A stretch of DNA of 51,226 nucleotides. Source: Phycisphaerales bacterium UBA7812 (GTDB lineage Bacteria; Planctomycetota; Phycisphaerae; Phycisphaerales; UBA1924). The notes beneath the pieces were generated by a model that was not told where the DNA came from, made no database searches, and saw only the letters and a program-made list of their open reading frames with translations. Positions 18,315 through 26,374 of the stretch are shown here, piece by piece (the first letter of the stretch is position 1; each line of letters opens with the position of its first letter). The stretch is taken from positions 1,185 to 52,410 of the forward strand of contig DLBY01000023.1 in the NCBI GenBank assembly GCA_002480345.1, written 5' to 3'. The translations under genes were made by a program, and so were the position numbers.

Positions 18315-19559
18315 ATGGCTCGCGTCCGATCACGCCTCCCGTTTCACATCGCCGCTCCGATGCTCGGCACGCTCGCAGCGGTGCTGACCGGATGCCAGAT
18401 CGGCCCGGGGACGCTGCCGGTCTCGAGCGCGCACTACAGCGACGCGGTGCGGACCGCGCAGTCCGAGCAGATCCTCGTGAACCTCGTCCGTCTCCGATAC
18501 CGGGACCAGCCTGTCTTTCTCGAGGTCAGCAGCATCTCCACGCAGTTCGAGATCGGGGCTTCCGCTTCTGTGAACGGGAGCGTCGTCGAGAGCGGGCCCG
18601 ACACGCTCGGGCTGGGGGGCGCCGCCCAGTATGCCGAGCGACCGACGATCACCTTCGGCATCATGGGCGGAGACAAATTCGAACGCGACATGCTCGAGCC
18701 CGTCAGCATCAACACCATCGCCCTGCTCGCAGAGTCCGGATGGCGTGTGGACCGCGTTCTGCGGCTGACCGTCGAGTCGCTGAACGGCCTGCGCCACGCG
18801 AGCAGCGCTTCGGGCCCGACCCCGTCGGCCGCGCCCGAGTATGAGGACTTCCTCGAAGCGGTCGCCTTACTCCAGGATCTCGCGAACCGTGGGCTGATCG
18901 AGTTCGAGTTCGAGCTCAGGAACAAGGTCTTCTCCGACCCGATCCCGCGCACGCAACTCTCGGGCGAAGACCTCATCGTTGCCGCTCGGGAGGGCATCGA
19001 GTTCAAACGGGCCGGAAGCGGCGAGGACTATCAGCCCGTGCTGGAGGAGCGTCAGTTGGTGCTCCGGGTCCGCAACGGCGCCGAGGGCGACCCCGATCTT
19101 GAGCGGCTCCGCACGCTGCTCGCCCTCGACCCGCAACTCACCCGCTACGAGGTCGTGTCGCGCGACGATGCGGAGGTCGACACATTCGATGCGCGGTCGA
19201 ACCTGTCGCAGATCATCCTCGATACCCGATCGCTCCAGGGCATCCTGTACTTCCTCTCGCAGGGCGTCCTCCCGCCCATGCGCGACCTTGACCGCGGGGT
19301 TGTCACCGACACGAGAGCCGAGGACGGTTCACGGTTCAACTGGGACAGCCTGCTTTCCGGTCTGTTCGCGATCAGCTGCAGCGATACTCGACCGGGCAAC
19401 GCCGCGGTGGCGACGCGCCACCGCGGGGCGTGGTTCTTCATCGCGGACGACGACGAGTCCTCGAAATCGACATTCCTGCTGCTGCGGCACCTCTTCACGC
19501 TCCAGAGCGGCGAACGCCCCGCGATCAAGCCGGTGCTGACACTTCCCGTGGGACGCTGA
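18315..19559 (+). CDS. Conserved lipoprotein of unknown function
   Basis: I chose the ATG at 18315 because it has an ideal AGGAG 5-6 nt upstream and begins a signal peptide ending in the lipobox AVLTGC (Cys near residue 26). An upstream ATG overlapping the patatin stop (18198) would add an unlikely charged leader. The mature 388 residues begin with SAHYSDAVRTAQSEQILVNL and VRLRYRDQPVFLEVSSIS, a motif I recognise from a widespread family of uncharacterised bacterial lipoproteins. No catalytic motif is visible. Its position beside a patatin suggests a shared envelope or lipid role, which is inference only. Confidence 0.8.
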   Translation: MARVRSRLPFHIAAPMLGTLAAVLTGCQIGPGTLPVSSAHYSDAVRTAQSEQILVNLVRLRYRDQPVFLEVSSISTQFEIGASASVNGSVVESGPDTLGLGGAAQYAERPTITFGIMGGDKFERDMLEPVSINTIALLAESGWRVDRVLRLTVESLNGLRHASSASGPTPSAAPEYEDFLEAVALLQDLANRGLIEFEFELRNKVFSDPIPRTQLSGEDLIVAAREGIEFKRAGSGEDYQPVLEERQLVLRVRNGAEGDPDLERLRTLLALDPQLTRYEVVSRDDAEVDTFDARSNLSQIILDTRSLQGILYFLSQGVLPPMRDLDRGVVTDTRAEDGSRFNWDSLLSGLFAISCSDTRPGNAAVATRHRGAWFFIADDDESSKSTFLLLRHLFTLQSGERPAIKPVLTLPVGR

Positions 19560-19561
19560 CC

Positions 19562-19576
19562 GGGCTCGGCGAGCCC
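19562..19576 (+). terminator. Short GC hairpin after lipoprotein gene
   Basis: GGGCTC-GGC-GAGCCC lies 2 bp after the stop codon at 19559. There is no T-run, so this is a weak terminator candidate. A second inverted repeat (19672-19678 with 19688-19694) lies further on. Confidence 0.3.
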
Positions 19577-19820
19577 CCCGGATGCATCGGCTCCGCATGC
19601 CGCTCATGGAACCCGGCGCAATCAGCTCAAGAGCAGGGTGCACAGGGCCCGGTGTCGGCCTTGTCCGGGTGTCCCCTCGACATTGCGGAGGGGATCCGCA
19701 GCGCCGCCATACCCTCGGTCGCCCCGGCGGCGCGCCAACGGGCACACCGGATTCGGACCCATGATCGCGCCCCGTGCTCTAACCCGAAGCGAGGACGGGA
19801 CCGGGGCGAAGACCCAAACA

Positions 19821-19878
19821 CAAGACCCCGTCGCTCGCAGACCACCGCAAACACAGTGCTCCGAGCGACGGGGTCTCG
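19821..19878 (-). terminator. Long hairpin behind tRNA-Ser
   Basis: Plus-strand arms 19823-19837 and 19862-19876 are perfect 15-bp inverted complements, extended to 17 bp in the minus-strand RNA by one G-U and one C-G pair, around a 24-nt loop. It begins 7 nt after the tRNA 3' end and is followed on the minus strand by TGTGTTTGGG, only weakly U-rich. It is probably the tRNA terminator or a 3' processing structure. Confidence 0.55.
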
Positions 19879-19884
19879 ATGAAG

Positions 19885-19971
19885 CGGAGAGAGGGGGATT
19901 CGAACCCCCGAGGACGTTACCGCCCTACACGAATTCCAATCGTGCGCCTTCAACCGCTCGGCCACCTCTCC
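19885..19971 (-). tRNA. tRNA-Ser (anticodon GGA)
   Basis: The minus strand folds into a complete 87-nt class II tRNA: acceptor GGAGAGG with TCTCTCC (one G-U pair), D arm GCC...GGC, anticodon stem CACGA/TCGTG with loop TTGGAAT (anticodon GGA, reading UCC/UCU), a long variable arm GGGCG-GTAA-CGTCC, and T arm GGGGG-TTCGAAT-CCCCC. The discriminator base is G, as expected for Ser. CCA is not encoded. It lies 59 bp beyond the sugar ABC operon on the same strand. Confidence 0.97.
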
Positions 19972-20012
19972 GGCGCCCAGCAGTTTAGACCTCACGCGAC
20001 GGGTTTTCAGGC

Positions 20013-20029
20013 CCGTGGGGCCTCCACGG
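20013..20029 (-). terminator. Hairpin after sugar ABC permease operon
   Basis: CCGTGG and CCACGG form a 6-bp GC stem with a 5-nt loop, starting 2 nt after the permease stop codon. There is no U-run, so it may be a weak or Rho-assisted end; read-through could reach the tRNA gene. Confidence 0.35.
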
Positions 20030-20030
20030 C

Positions 20031-20819
20031 TCAGAACCCCTCCAGCGCGTCACGGGTCCCCCGCTGGAGCACGATGAGCACGACAAAGGCGGGGAGGACC
20101 GCCAGGAGCGTGCCCGCCATCAGGGCGCCGTAATCCTCGCGGTACCCGTCGATCATCTGGCTCACCCCCAGCGGGAGGGTGAACAGGCTCGCGCGGTGGA
20201 GGACGATGCTGGGCCAGACGAAGGCGTTCCACGCCGCGATGAACGCGATCAGGCAGAAGACGGAAGTCGACGGCCTGACCATCGGGAGCACGATGCGCCA
20301 GTAGAGCGCGAGTTCGCCGCACCCATCCGCGCGGGCGGCCGCGAGAATGTCGCGGGGCACCGATTCGATGACCCTGGTGAAATAGAGCACTCCCAGAGCG
20401 CTGACCGAGAGCGGGAGAATGAGCCCGGCGCTCGTATCCACGATGCCCAGCGCGTGCACGATCTGGTACTGCGGCGCGAGCAGGAGCTCGGAGGGGACCA
20501 CCAGCAGGACCAGCATGAGACCCAGGATCAGGCGTCGGCCCGCGAAGCGATGCAGCGCGAGCACGAAGCCCGCAGCGCTCGCGGTCGCCCACTGCAGCAA
20601 GACGACCGCGGACGCGATGAACACGCTGTTGAGAACCGCGAGCCAGAAATTGATTCGGCCCGCGAGCGACGCGAAATTCGCGAGCGTGGGCCCGCCCGCC
20701 TCGGTCCACCCCGCCGCGGGGAGGAAGGACGCGACCGCGAGCCACGCAAGGGGCGCGACGAACACCCCGGCGACCGCCCACGCCCAGATCCGGACGAGAC
20801 TGTGGAGCCCGCCGGTCAC
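20031..20819 (-). CDS. Sugar ABC transporter permease (MalG/UgpE-like)
   Basis: This 262-residue inner-membrane protein has about six helices. The EAA loop that contacts the ATPase is visible as ILAAARADGCGELALYWRI. The start is the GTG at 20819, inside a GTGA overlap with the preceding permease and preceded by GGAGG. Together with the partner permease and the binding protein it should form a CUT1-type carbohydrate importer. No ATP-binding subunit gene lies in the locus, so a shared MsmX-like ATPase elsewhere is likely. Confidence 0.92.
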   Translation of the reverse strand: MTGGLHSLVRIWAWAVAGVFVAPLAWLAVASFLPAAGWTEAGGPTLANFASLAGRINFWLAVLNSVFIASAVVLLQWATASAAGFVLALHRFAGRRLILGLMLVLLVVPSELLLAPQYQIVHALGIVDTSAGLILPLSVSALGVLYFTRVIESVPRDILAAARADGCGELALYWRIVLPMVRPSTSVFCLIAFIAAWNAFVWPSIVLHRASLFTLPLGVSQMIDGYREDYGALMAGTLLAVLPAFVVLIVLQRGTRDALEGF

Positions 20820-21751
20820 CTTGTCGCCCTCCACGATCCGCCCATCGCGTTCTGGGCGAGGGCCAGCACGACCACGACGACGGTGATTACCCATCCGATC
20901 GCGGACGCGGCGCCGAGGTCGCCCCGGACGAACCCGGTTTCGTAGAGATAGGTGACCACGAAGAGCGCCGATTTGTCCGGGCCCGGCGTGCCACGCTGCA
21001 GGATCCAGGGCAACTCGAAGACCCGGAATGCGAGAACTGTATTGAGAACGAGCAGGAAGACCGCGACGGGGCGGATCGCGGGCAGCGTGATCGACCAGAA
21101 CCGCGTCCAGGCGCCCGCGCCCGCGAGCAAGGCCGCCTCGTGGGGCCCGCGCGGCACGGAACGCAGCGCCGCGTGGAAAAACACCGTATTGAACCCCACC
21201 CCCACCCACGCCGCGACCGCGACCGTCGTGGGAAGAACGAGCGAAGGATCGCTGAGCCAACGGGGCTCCGCGGTCATGTCGGCCCCGGGGAACGCTCGCG
21301 CCGCCCACCCCAGCAGGCGGCTGACCGGTCCGAAGCGCGGCTCGAGCAGCACCGCGAAGATCACCGCGGCGAACGCGGCCCCGACGAGATTCGGCCCGAA
21401 GACGAGCGCGCGGAGCAGCACCGACCGCCACCCCCGCAGGCGCGCGCTGACCAGCGCGAGCCCGAGCCCCAGGGGGACCTGAACGACCAGGCTCGCGATC
21501 ACGAACACGAGCGTGTTCCGCATCGAGAGCAGGAACTCCCGATCGTGCCAGAGCCCGATGATGTTGCGCAATCCAACGAAGCGCAGGCTCCCCGGACCGC
21601 TCGTGCGATGCAGCATCAGCCAGGCGCTGTGCACAAGCGGGACGAGGCCGAACACGACCGCGAGCGCGAGCATCGGCACGAGCATGCCCCAGGGCGTCCG
21701 CCTCCCCGAGAGACGCCCGACCCGTGAAATCGTGACCGATGAGCCGCTCAC
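20816..21751 (-). CDS. Sugar ABC transporter permease (MalF/UgpA-like)
   Basis: This 311-residue membrane protein has the binding-protein-dependent transport fold. A first helix LVPMLALAVVFGLVPLVHSA is followed by MRNTLVFVIASLVVQVPLGL and an EAA loop EAALLAGAGAWTRFWSITLP near residue 213. It starts at GTG 21751 within a GTGA overlap with the binding-protein gene and overlaps the next permease in the same way, so the three transport genes are translationally chained. The substrate is probably an oligosaccharide released by the locus hydrolases (inference from neighbours). Confidence 0.92.
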   Translation of the reverse strand: MSGSSVTISRVGRLSGRRTPWGMLVPMLALAVVFGLVPLVHSAWLMLHRTSGPGSLRFVGLRNIIGLWHDREFLLSMRNTLVFVIASLVVQVPLGLGLALVSARLRGWRSVLLRALVFGPNLVGAAFAAVIFAVLLEPRFGPVSRLLGWAARAFPGADMTAEPRWLSDPSLVLPTTVAVAAWVGVGFNTVFFHAALRSVPRGPHEAALLAGAGAWTRFWSITLPAIRPVAVFLLVLNTVLAFRVFELPWILQRGTPGPDKSALFVVTYLYETGFVRGDLGAASAIGWVITVVVVVLALAQNAMGGSWRATR

Positions 21752-23232
21752 GGCACACCTTCCTCGGTCCGGCGCGCGGCATCGGCAAAGAGCACAGCGA
21801 GCGCGGATTCGACATCCCGCTGCGCGTCACGCAGGCTCGCGCGTGCGAACGCTTCGAGACCCTCATCGCCGAAGCGGGCCCGCTGCGCCCCGCACGCGCT
21901 GAGGACATCCGCGATGGCCTCGAGCACGACCTGCGGCGCCGGCCCGTTGCGGATCTCCGGGACCTCTTCCGCGAGATCGAGATAACGCCGCCCGATCGCC
22001 TGGCCGTCCCAGAACGGCGCGGGTTCGTCATACACCGGCAGATCCCAGTTCGATCGGAACGGGGACACGATGTTGGTTTCGCGGAACATCTCCGCGGCGA
22101 TCGAGCGATCCACATACAGGAAGCGGACCAGGTTCCACGCCCGATCGGGCTCGTCGCACGCCGCGCTGATGCCCAGCATCGTCGCGCCCCATGTGCTGGT
22201 CCGGCGTCCGCCCTCGGACCAGGCGGGCATCGGCATCAGCCGCAACTCGCCCGACATGGACGGCAGGTTCGCCTCGATCGTCCTCGTCAGCCAATCGGGA
22301 CAGAGAAAGCAGAGGTAGTAGCCCGACTCGATCGCTCGGAAGAAACCCGCGCTCGGGAAGGCCGCGAGCGTGTTCGCGATGCGCCCCTCCCCGTACGCGA
22401 GGCGGGTGTAGCGGACCAATGTGTCGACGACCAGGGGATCGTCCAGAGCGGGCCGCCCGTTCTCGTCGAACCAGTTGCCCCCCCGCTGGAGCAGCAGGCT
22501 CTGGAAGACGATCGGGGTCCGCTCGTCAACGGAGAGCATGAAGCGCGCCCCGCCCTCGGCCGTGTCGGTCGGACGCGTCAGCGCGCGTCCGACACGCTCG
22601 AAGTCGTCCCAGCTGCGGATCGACTCGGGATCGATCCCCGCGGCCTCGAAATCACGCCAGCGATAGGCGATCATCACGGGGTGGAGGTCGTGCGCGATGC
22701 CGATGAGCCGACCGTCCACGCGGTAGAGATCGCGGCGGGTGGGAACGAGATCCTCGCTGATGGACACGCCCGCGGGGCCGGGCTCGCGGGCCCGCTCGCT
22801 CAGGTCGACGAACGCTTCGGCGCCGAGCCCCGTCCCCAGCAGCACGCCCAGCTTCTCCTGCGGGAACTCGATGAGATCCGGGATGCCGCGCCCGGCCCAG
22901 AACGCGGATCGGAGGCGTCGGTCGATCGCGGTGAACGGCATCCGCTGCATCTCGACGCGGACGCCCGCCTCGCGTTCGAACGAACCGATGACGGTCTCGT
23001 ACGCCTCGACATGCGGGATCGCGGACGACCAGAGCACCAGGCGGTCCTCACCAGACGGCGCTGGAACGAAGAGCAGCCGGAGCACGAATGAGACGAGCAA
23101 CCCCGCAACGAACAGCGCCGGCGCCGCGCCCCACGAAACGACCGTGCGGGCGCCGCCCCGCCGCACCGCGTGCCCGCGGCGGCCCTGTCCCCCGTGTTGC
23201 TCGGTGTTCGGAAGCACGCCTGTCTGCACCAC
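21748..23232 (-). CDS. Membrane-anchored extracellular sugar-binding protein
   Basis: The 494-residue protein belongs to the solute-binding family 1 of sugar ABC transporters. After a basic N-terminus a single hydrophobic segment (APALFVAGLLVSFVLRLLFV, about residues 37-56) should anchor it; no lipobox Cys is seen. The body begins DRLVLWSSAIPHVEAYETVI and contains IPDLIEFPQEKLG and a late RAWNLVRFLYVDRSIAAEMF helix typical of the family. The start is GTG 23232; other nearby GTG codons are possible because no strong ribosome site fixes it. It lies 18 nt after the GH31 gene and overlaps the permease by GTGA. It delivers sugar to the two permeases. Confidence 0.88.
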   Translation of the reverse strand: MVQTGVLPNTEQHGGQGRRGHAVRRGGARTVVSWGAAPALFVAGLLVSFVLRLLFVPAPSGEDRLVLWSSAIPHVEAYETVIGSFEREAGVRVEMQRMPFTAIDRRLRSAFWAGRGIPDLIEFPQEKLGVLLGTGLGAEAFVDLSERAREPGPAGVSISEDLVPTRRDLYRVDGRLIGIAHDLHPVMIAYRWRDFEAAGIDPESIRSWDDFERVGRALTRPTDTAEGGARFMLSVDERTPIVFQSLLLQRGGNWFDENGRPALDDPLVVDTLVRYTRLAYGEGRIANTLAAFPSAGFFRAIESGYYLCFLCPDWLTRTIEANLPSMSGELRLMPMPAWSEGGRRTSTWGATMLGISAACDEPDRAWNLVRFLYVDRSIAAEMFRETNIVSPFRSNWDLPVYDEPAPFWDGQAIGRRYLDLAEEVPEIRNGPAPQVVLEAIADVLSACGAQRARFGDEGLEAFARASLRDAQRDVESALAVLFADAARRTEEGVP

Positions 23233-23251
23233 CGCGGCAGGACCGCTCGGA

Positions 23252-25474
23252 TCACCGGAGCGGGATCTCGATGGTCCGCCCGTCCGTTCCTTCGCCGGTC
23301 AATTCCGTGCCGTCTTCCATCAGCACCCGCACGCTGAGCGTCCGCTCGGAGCGCGGCGCGACCCCGCCGACCGTCTCCGTGTCGATCCGCAGCACATCGC
23401 CCGAGCGCTGCGCGGTGTACCGCGTGCGGAGGTAGTCGCCCTCCCGGAAGCCCCAGCCCTCGCCCGCGTCCTCGTAGAGCTCTCCCTCGGCGCGCCCGCT
23501 GGAATCGAGCGCGACAAGCAGGGTGAGCTCGTCGCGCTGATCGGGACGATCGCCGAAGTGCTGATGGACAGGGCCCGTCGGGACGATGCCCCCGCCGCGC
23601 AGGAAGAGCCTCGCCTGGTCGCGGTCCTTGCTGTCGCGTCCCCCGTCAAAGCTCGGGAAATCGAAGCCGCGCCAGTCGCCCCGGGGCATGACAACGGCAT
23701 CACCCCGGCGCTTGCTGACATCCGCGACGATCAACAGGTCGTCGCCCAGCAGGAAGGCGTTGTCCACATCGCGGAGCCTCGCGTCCGCGGGATCCGCGAA
23801 GAAGACCGGGCGCGCCACCGGCATGCCGGTGCGGTGCGCCTCTTCGAACAGGGTGTAGTAGAGCGGCATCAGACGGTACCGCCGCTCGAGCGCCCGCCGG
23901 ACCGTCGCCTCGATCTCGGGGCCGTACGCCCAAGGCTCCTTGTCGCGGTTCCCCTTCTGCGTGTGCCCCCTCGCGAAGGGGAGGAGCGACCCGAAGCCGA
24001 ACCACCGGGAGTACATCTCGGGTGTGCCGTCGTGGATGAACCCGCCCAGGTCGGGCCCGACGAAGGGCTGCCCCGACAGCCCGAGGTTGAGCGTCATCGG
24101 GATCGACATCTCGACATGCGCCCAGTTGGAGGTGTTGTCGCCCGTCCAGGTCGCGCCGTAGCGGTGGCCGCCCAGATAATTCGCCCGGCTCAGCACGAAG
24201 GGGCGCTTGTCGGGATTCGCCGCCATGATGCCCTCACGCGACGCCTGCACCATCAGCATGCCATAGACATTGTGGTACCGGGCGTGCGGCCCGGGCCCGC
24301 CCAACTCTATATCGGCGCCGTGGTGGTTGTCCTCGGGCATCGTTTTCGACTCGACATTGAACACGCTGGGCTCGTTCATGTCGTTCCAGACGCCGTCGAT
24401 CCCGTTCGCCATGAAATCGGCGTACAAGCCCGCCCACCACTCGCGCACATCCGACCTGGTGAAATCCGGGAAGACGCACTCGCCCGGCCACACATCGCCC
24501 GTGAACGGTGTCCCGTCCGGACGCTGCACCCACGCGTTGATCTCGTCGCCCTGATCGTGAACGAAGTAGCCCTCCTCGTTCTTGATCCCGGGGTCGATCA
24601 TCCAGACATTGCTGAACCCCAGCGCGTCGAGTTCCGCGTTCAGCGCCGAAGGGTTCGGGAACCCCTCCGCGTCGAAGGTGAAGCAGCGGAACCCGTCCAT
24701 GTAGTCGATGTCCATCCAGATGACATCCGCCGGGATCGCCCGCTCGCGGAACCCCCGCGCCACCTCGCGGACGCGGTCATCCGGCGCGTAGGAATACCGG
24801 CACTGGTGATACCCCAGCGCCCAGCGGGGGGGCATCTCGATCGTGCCGGTCAGCGTCCCGAGCGATTCCATCACCGCCCTGGGCCCGTCGCCGTCGATCA
24901 CGATCACCGGGTGCGCGGGTCCGTCGGCGCGGAAGGTGATCCCGCTCCGAAGGTCGATCTCCACGCGGTAGGTCGTGTCCGCCAGCACCCCGAACGCCGA
25001 GCCGTCCGCGCGGACCGCGAGCACCCAGGGATGGCTCGTGTACAGCGCCTTGGTCTTGGCGCCGTAGCCGTACGCGTCGGTGTTCCAGGCCTCGGTGACC
25101 TTACCGTTCCGGAGCAGCTCGCCCCCCGCCTGCCCGGTCCCGTACAGGCTGGTGCCGGGCTCGATCGTGACGCTGGTCACGAAACGGCCCGCGCGGTCCC
25201 GCGCGAACGAGGGCACGACCGCGAACGCCTCGGGCATGGGCCCCTCGTACCGCGCCGCCTCGACGAGCGCGAGCGAAGGCAGCCGCGCCGCCTTCGCCTC
25301 CGCGTTCATGTGGAACTGCACGATCCCGTCGCCGATCCGCTCCGCGACGATCTCCTCGCCGGGATACGACTCGACGATCCGCGCGTTCGCCGCGTTCTGC
25401 CCCAGCAGCGCGAGCGCGAGCGCCAGCAGCCGCCGCGGGGTGATCAGGTGCCGGCGTTCCTGTGGTCGACGCAT
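23252..25474 (-). CDS. Secreted GH31 alpha-glucosidase/alpha-glycosidase
   Basis: The 740-residue enzyme has a signal peptide (LLALALALLGQNAANA) and a GGAG ribosome site before ATG 25474. The N-terminal beta-sandwich precedes a TIM barrel with IPADVIWMDIDYMDGFRCFT. The nucleophile motif is GVWNDMNEPSVF (Asp365) and the acid/base is WTGDNTSNW (Asp446), both intact, so retaining hydrolysis of alpha-linked sugars is expected. A C-terminal beta domain (DUF5110-like, ELYEDAGEGWGFREGDY) closes it. Export and the adjacent importer suggest that it trims alpha-glucans or glycan ends outside the cytoplasm. GH31 also contains alpha-xylosidases and sulfoquinovosidases; the WNDMNEP form favours alpha-glucosidase, but the exact substrate is open. 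Confidence 0.94.
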   Translation of the reverse strand: MRRPQERRHLITPRRLLALALALLGQNAANARIVESYPGEEIVAERIGDGIVQFHMNAEAKAARLPSLALVEAARYEGPMPEAFAVVPSFARDRAGRFVTSVTIEPGTSLYGTGQAGGELLRNGKVTEAWNTDAYGYGAKTKALYTSHPWVLAVRADGSAFGVLADTTYRVEIDLRSGITFRADGPAHPVIVIDGDGPRAVMESLGTLTGTIEMPPRWALGYHQCRYSYAPDDRVREVARGFRERAIPADVIWMDIDYMDGFRCFTFDAEGFPNPSALNAELDALGFSNVWMIDPGIKNEEGYFVHDQGDEINAWVQRPDGTPFTGDVWPGECVFPDFTRSDVREWWAGLYADFMANGIDGVWNDMNEPSVFNVESKTMPEDNHHGADIELGGPGPHARYHNVYGMLMVQASREGIMAANPDKRPFVLSRANYLGGHRYGATWTGDNTSNWAHVEMSIPMTLNLGLSGQPFVGPDLGGFIHDGTPEMYSRWFGFGSLLPFARGHTQKGNRDKEPWAYGPEIEATVRRALERRYRLMPLYYTLFEEAHRTGMPVARPVFFADPADARLRDVDNAFLLGDDLLIVADVSKRRGDAVVMPRGDWRGFDFPSFDGGRDSKDRDQARLFLRGGGIVPTGPVHQHFGDRPDQRDELTLLVALDSSGRAEGELYEDAGEGWGFREGDYLRTRYTAQRSGDVLRIDTETVGGVAPRSERTLSVRVLMEDGTELTGEGTDGRTIEIPLR

Positions 25475-25516
25475 GACTAACTCCGACGGAACCGTCCCGA
25501 ACAGGGATCGTCCGGT

Positions 25517-26374
25517 TTACTGAGCCTCGCGGGTCACCCGCTCGGCAAACTCCACAACCAGGCGCTGCGCGGGACCGACCACACCGCCGTGGTCGTACCC
25601 GTCCAGCTCCATCAACTCGACATCCTCGTGCCCGATCACGCGCATCATGCGCCAGAAGAACGCGGACTCCTCGTACCGCCCCAGCATCTCTCGCTCCCGG
25701 TCGCCCGAGATCATCAGCATGGGCGGCGCATCCGCGCGGACATGGTACAGGGGCGCCAGCTCGTCAACGATCGCGCGCGTGCCCGGGATGCCCCGCTCGG
25801 CGCGCACGCGGAAGTGCGTGATCCCGTGACCGCTGATCGGCGCGAGCCCCGCGAGCGTGTCGGGGTTCTTCCCGTGCGCCGCGAGCCACCGCTTGTCCAG
25901 CCCGATCATGCTCGCCAGATACCCGCCCGCGGAGTGCCCCGTCACCACGATCCGTGAAGGATCGCCGCCGTACTCGTCGATGTGGTCGATGCACCACGCG
26001 ACCGCGGCCGCCGCATCCTCGATGCACACCCGCGCCTCGACATCGGGGCTGAGACGATACCCCGCCGCGACGACGACGAACCCCGTGTCCCGGAAACCCG
26101 GGGGGACCCACTTCTCGCCCGCGGTCAGCCCCCCCGCGTGGAACCACACCAAGACAGGCAGGCGATCTTGCTCAACCCGCGTCGCATCGGGGTGGACGAT
26201 GTCGACAAGGCAACGCTCCGCGATCAGCGCATCGCCGCCCGCGTCGCGATAGGGCACATCCCGCGTGACAACAAAAGGTGCCCCGGTCTCCGACGGCGCC
26301 CCCGCAGACATCGACGCGAACAGGACCGCGACCAGCCCGAACGCGAGGAACATGCCGACACGACCGCCCGTCAC
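25517..26374 (-). CDS. Secreted alpha/beta-hydrolase (carbohydrate esterase/lipase-like)
   Basis: This 285-residue protein has an N-terminal hydrophobic export segment (MFLAFGLVAVLFASMSAGA). The fold is that of the HSL/BD-FAE carboxylesterases: oxyanion motif VWFHAGG (79-82), nucleophile GHSAGG (Ser148), a late Asp in SGDRE and the catalytic His in DGYDHGG. The start is GTG 26374, overlapping the stop of the upstream glycosidase by GTGA. It sits between two secreted glycosidases, so removal of acetyl, feruloyl or similar ester groups from a polysaccharide is a reasonable inference. Substrate specificity cannot be read from sequence. Confidence 0.88.
   Translation of the reverse strand: MTGGRVGMFLAFGLVAVLFASMSAGAPSETGAPFVVTRDVPYRDAGGDALIAERCLVDIVHPDATRVEQDRLPVLVWFHAGGLTAGEKWVPPGFRDTGFVVVAAGYRLSPDVEARVCIEDAAAAVAWCIDHIDEYGGDPSRIVVTGHSAGGYLASMIGLDKRWLAAHGKNPDTLAGLAPISGHGITHFRVRAERGIPGTRAIVDELAPLYHVRADAPPMLMISGDREREMLGRYEESAFFWRMMRVIGHEDVELMELDGYDHGGVVGPAQRLVVEFAERVTREAQ

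Noticed and set aside
19885..20030. tRNA gene as an integration site for a mobile element
   Set aside because: No integrase, no second copy of the tRNA 3' end and no shift in base composition were seen on either side.
20031..22115. Long minus frame joining the second permease to an upstream stretch of 430 codons
   Set aside because: The upstream part is out of frame with the first permease and binding-protein genes, which are intact; the permease begins at GTG 20819, so there is no fusion.
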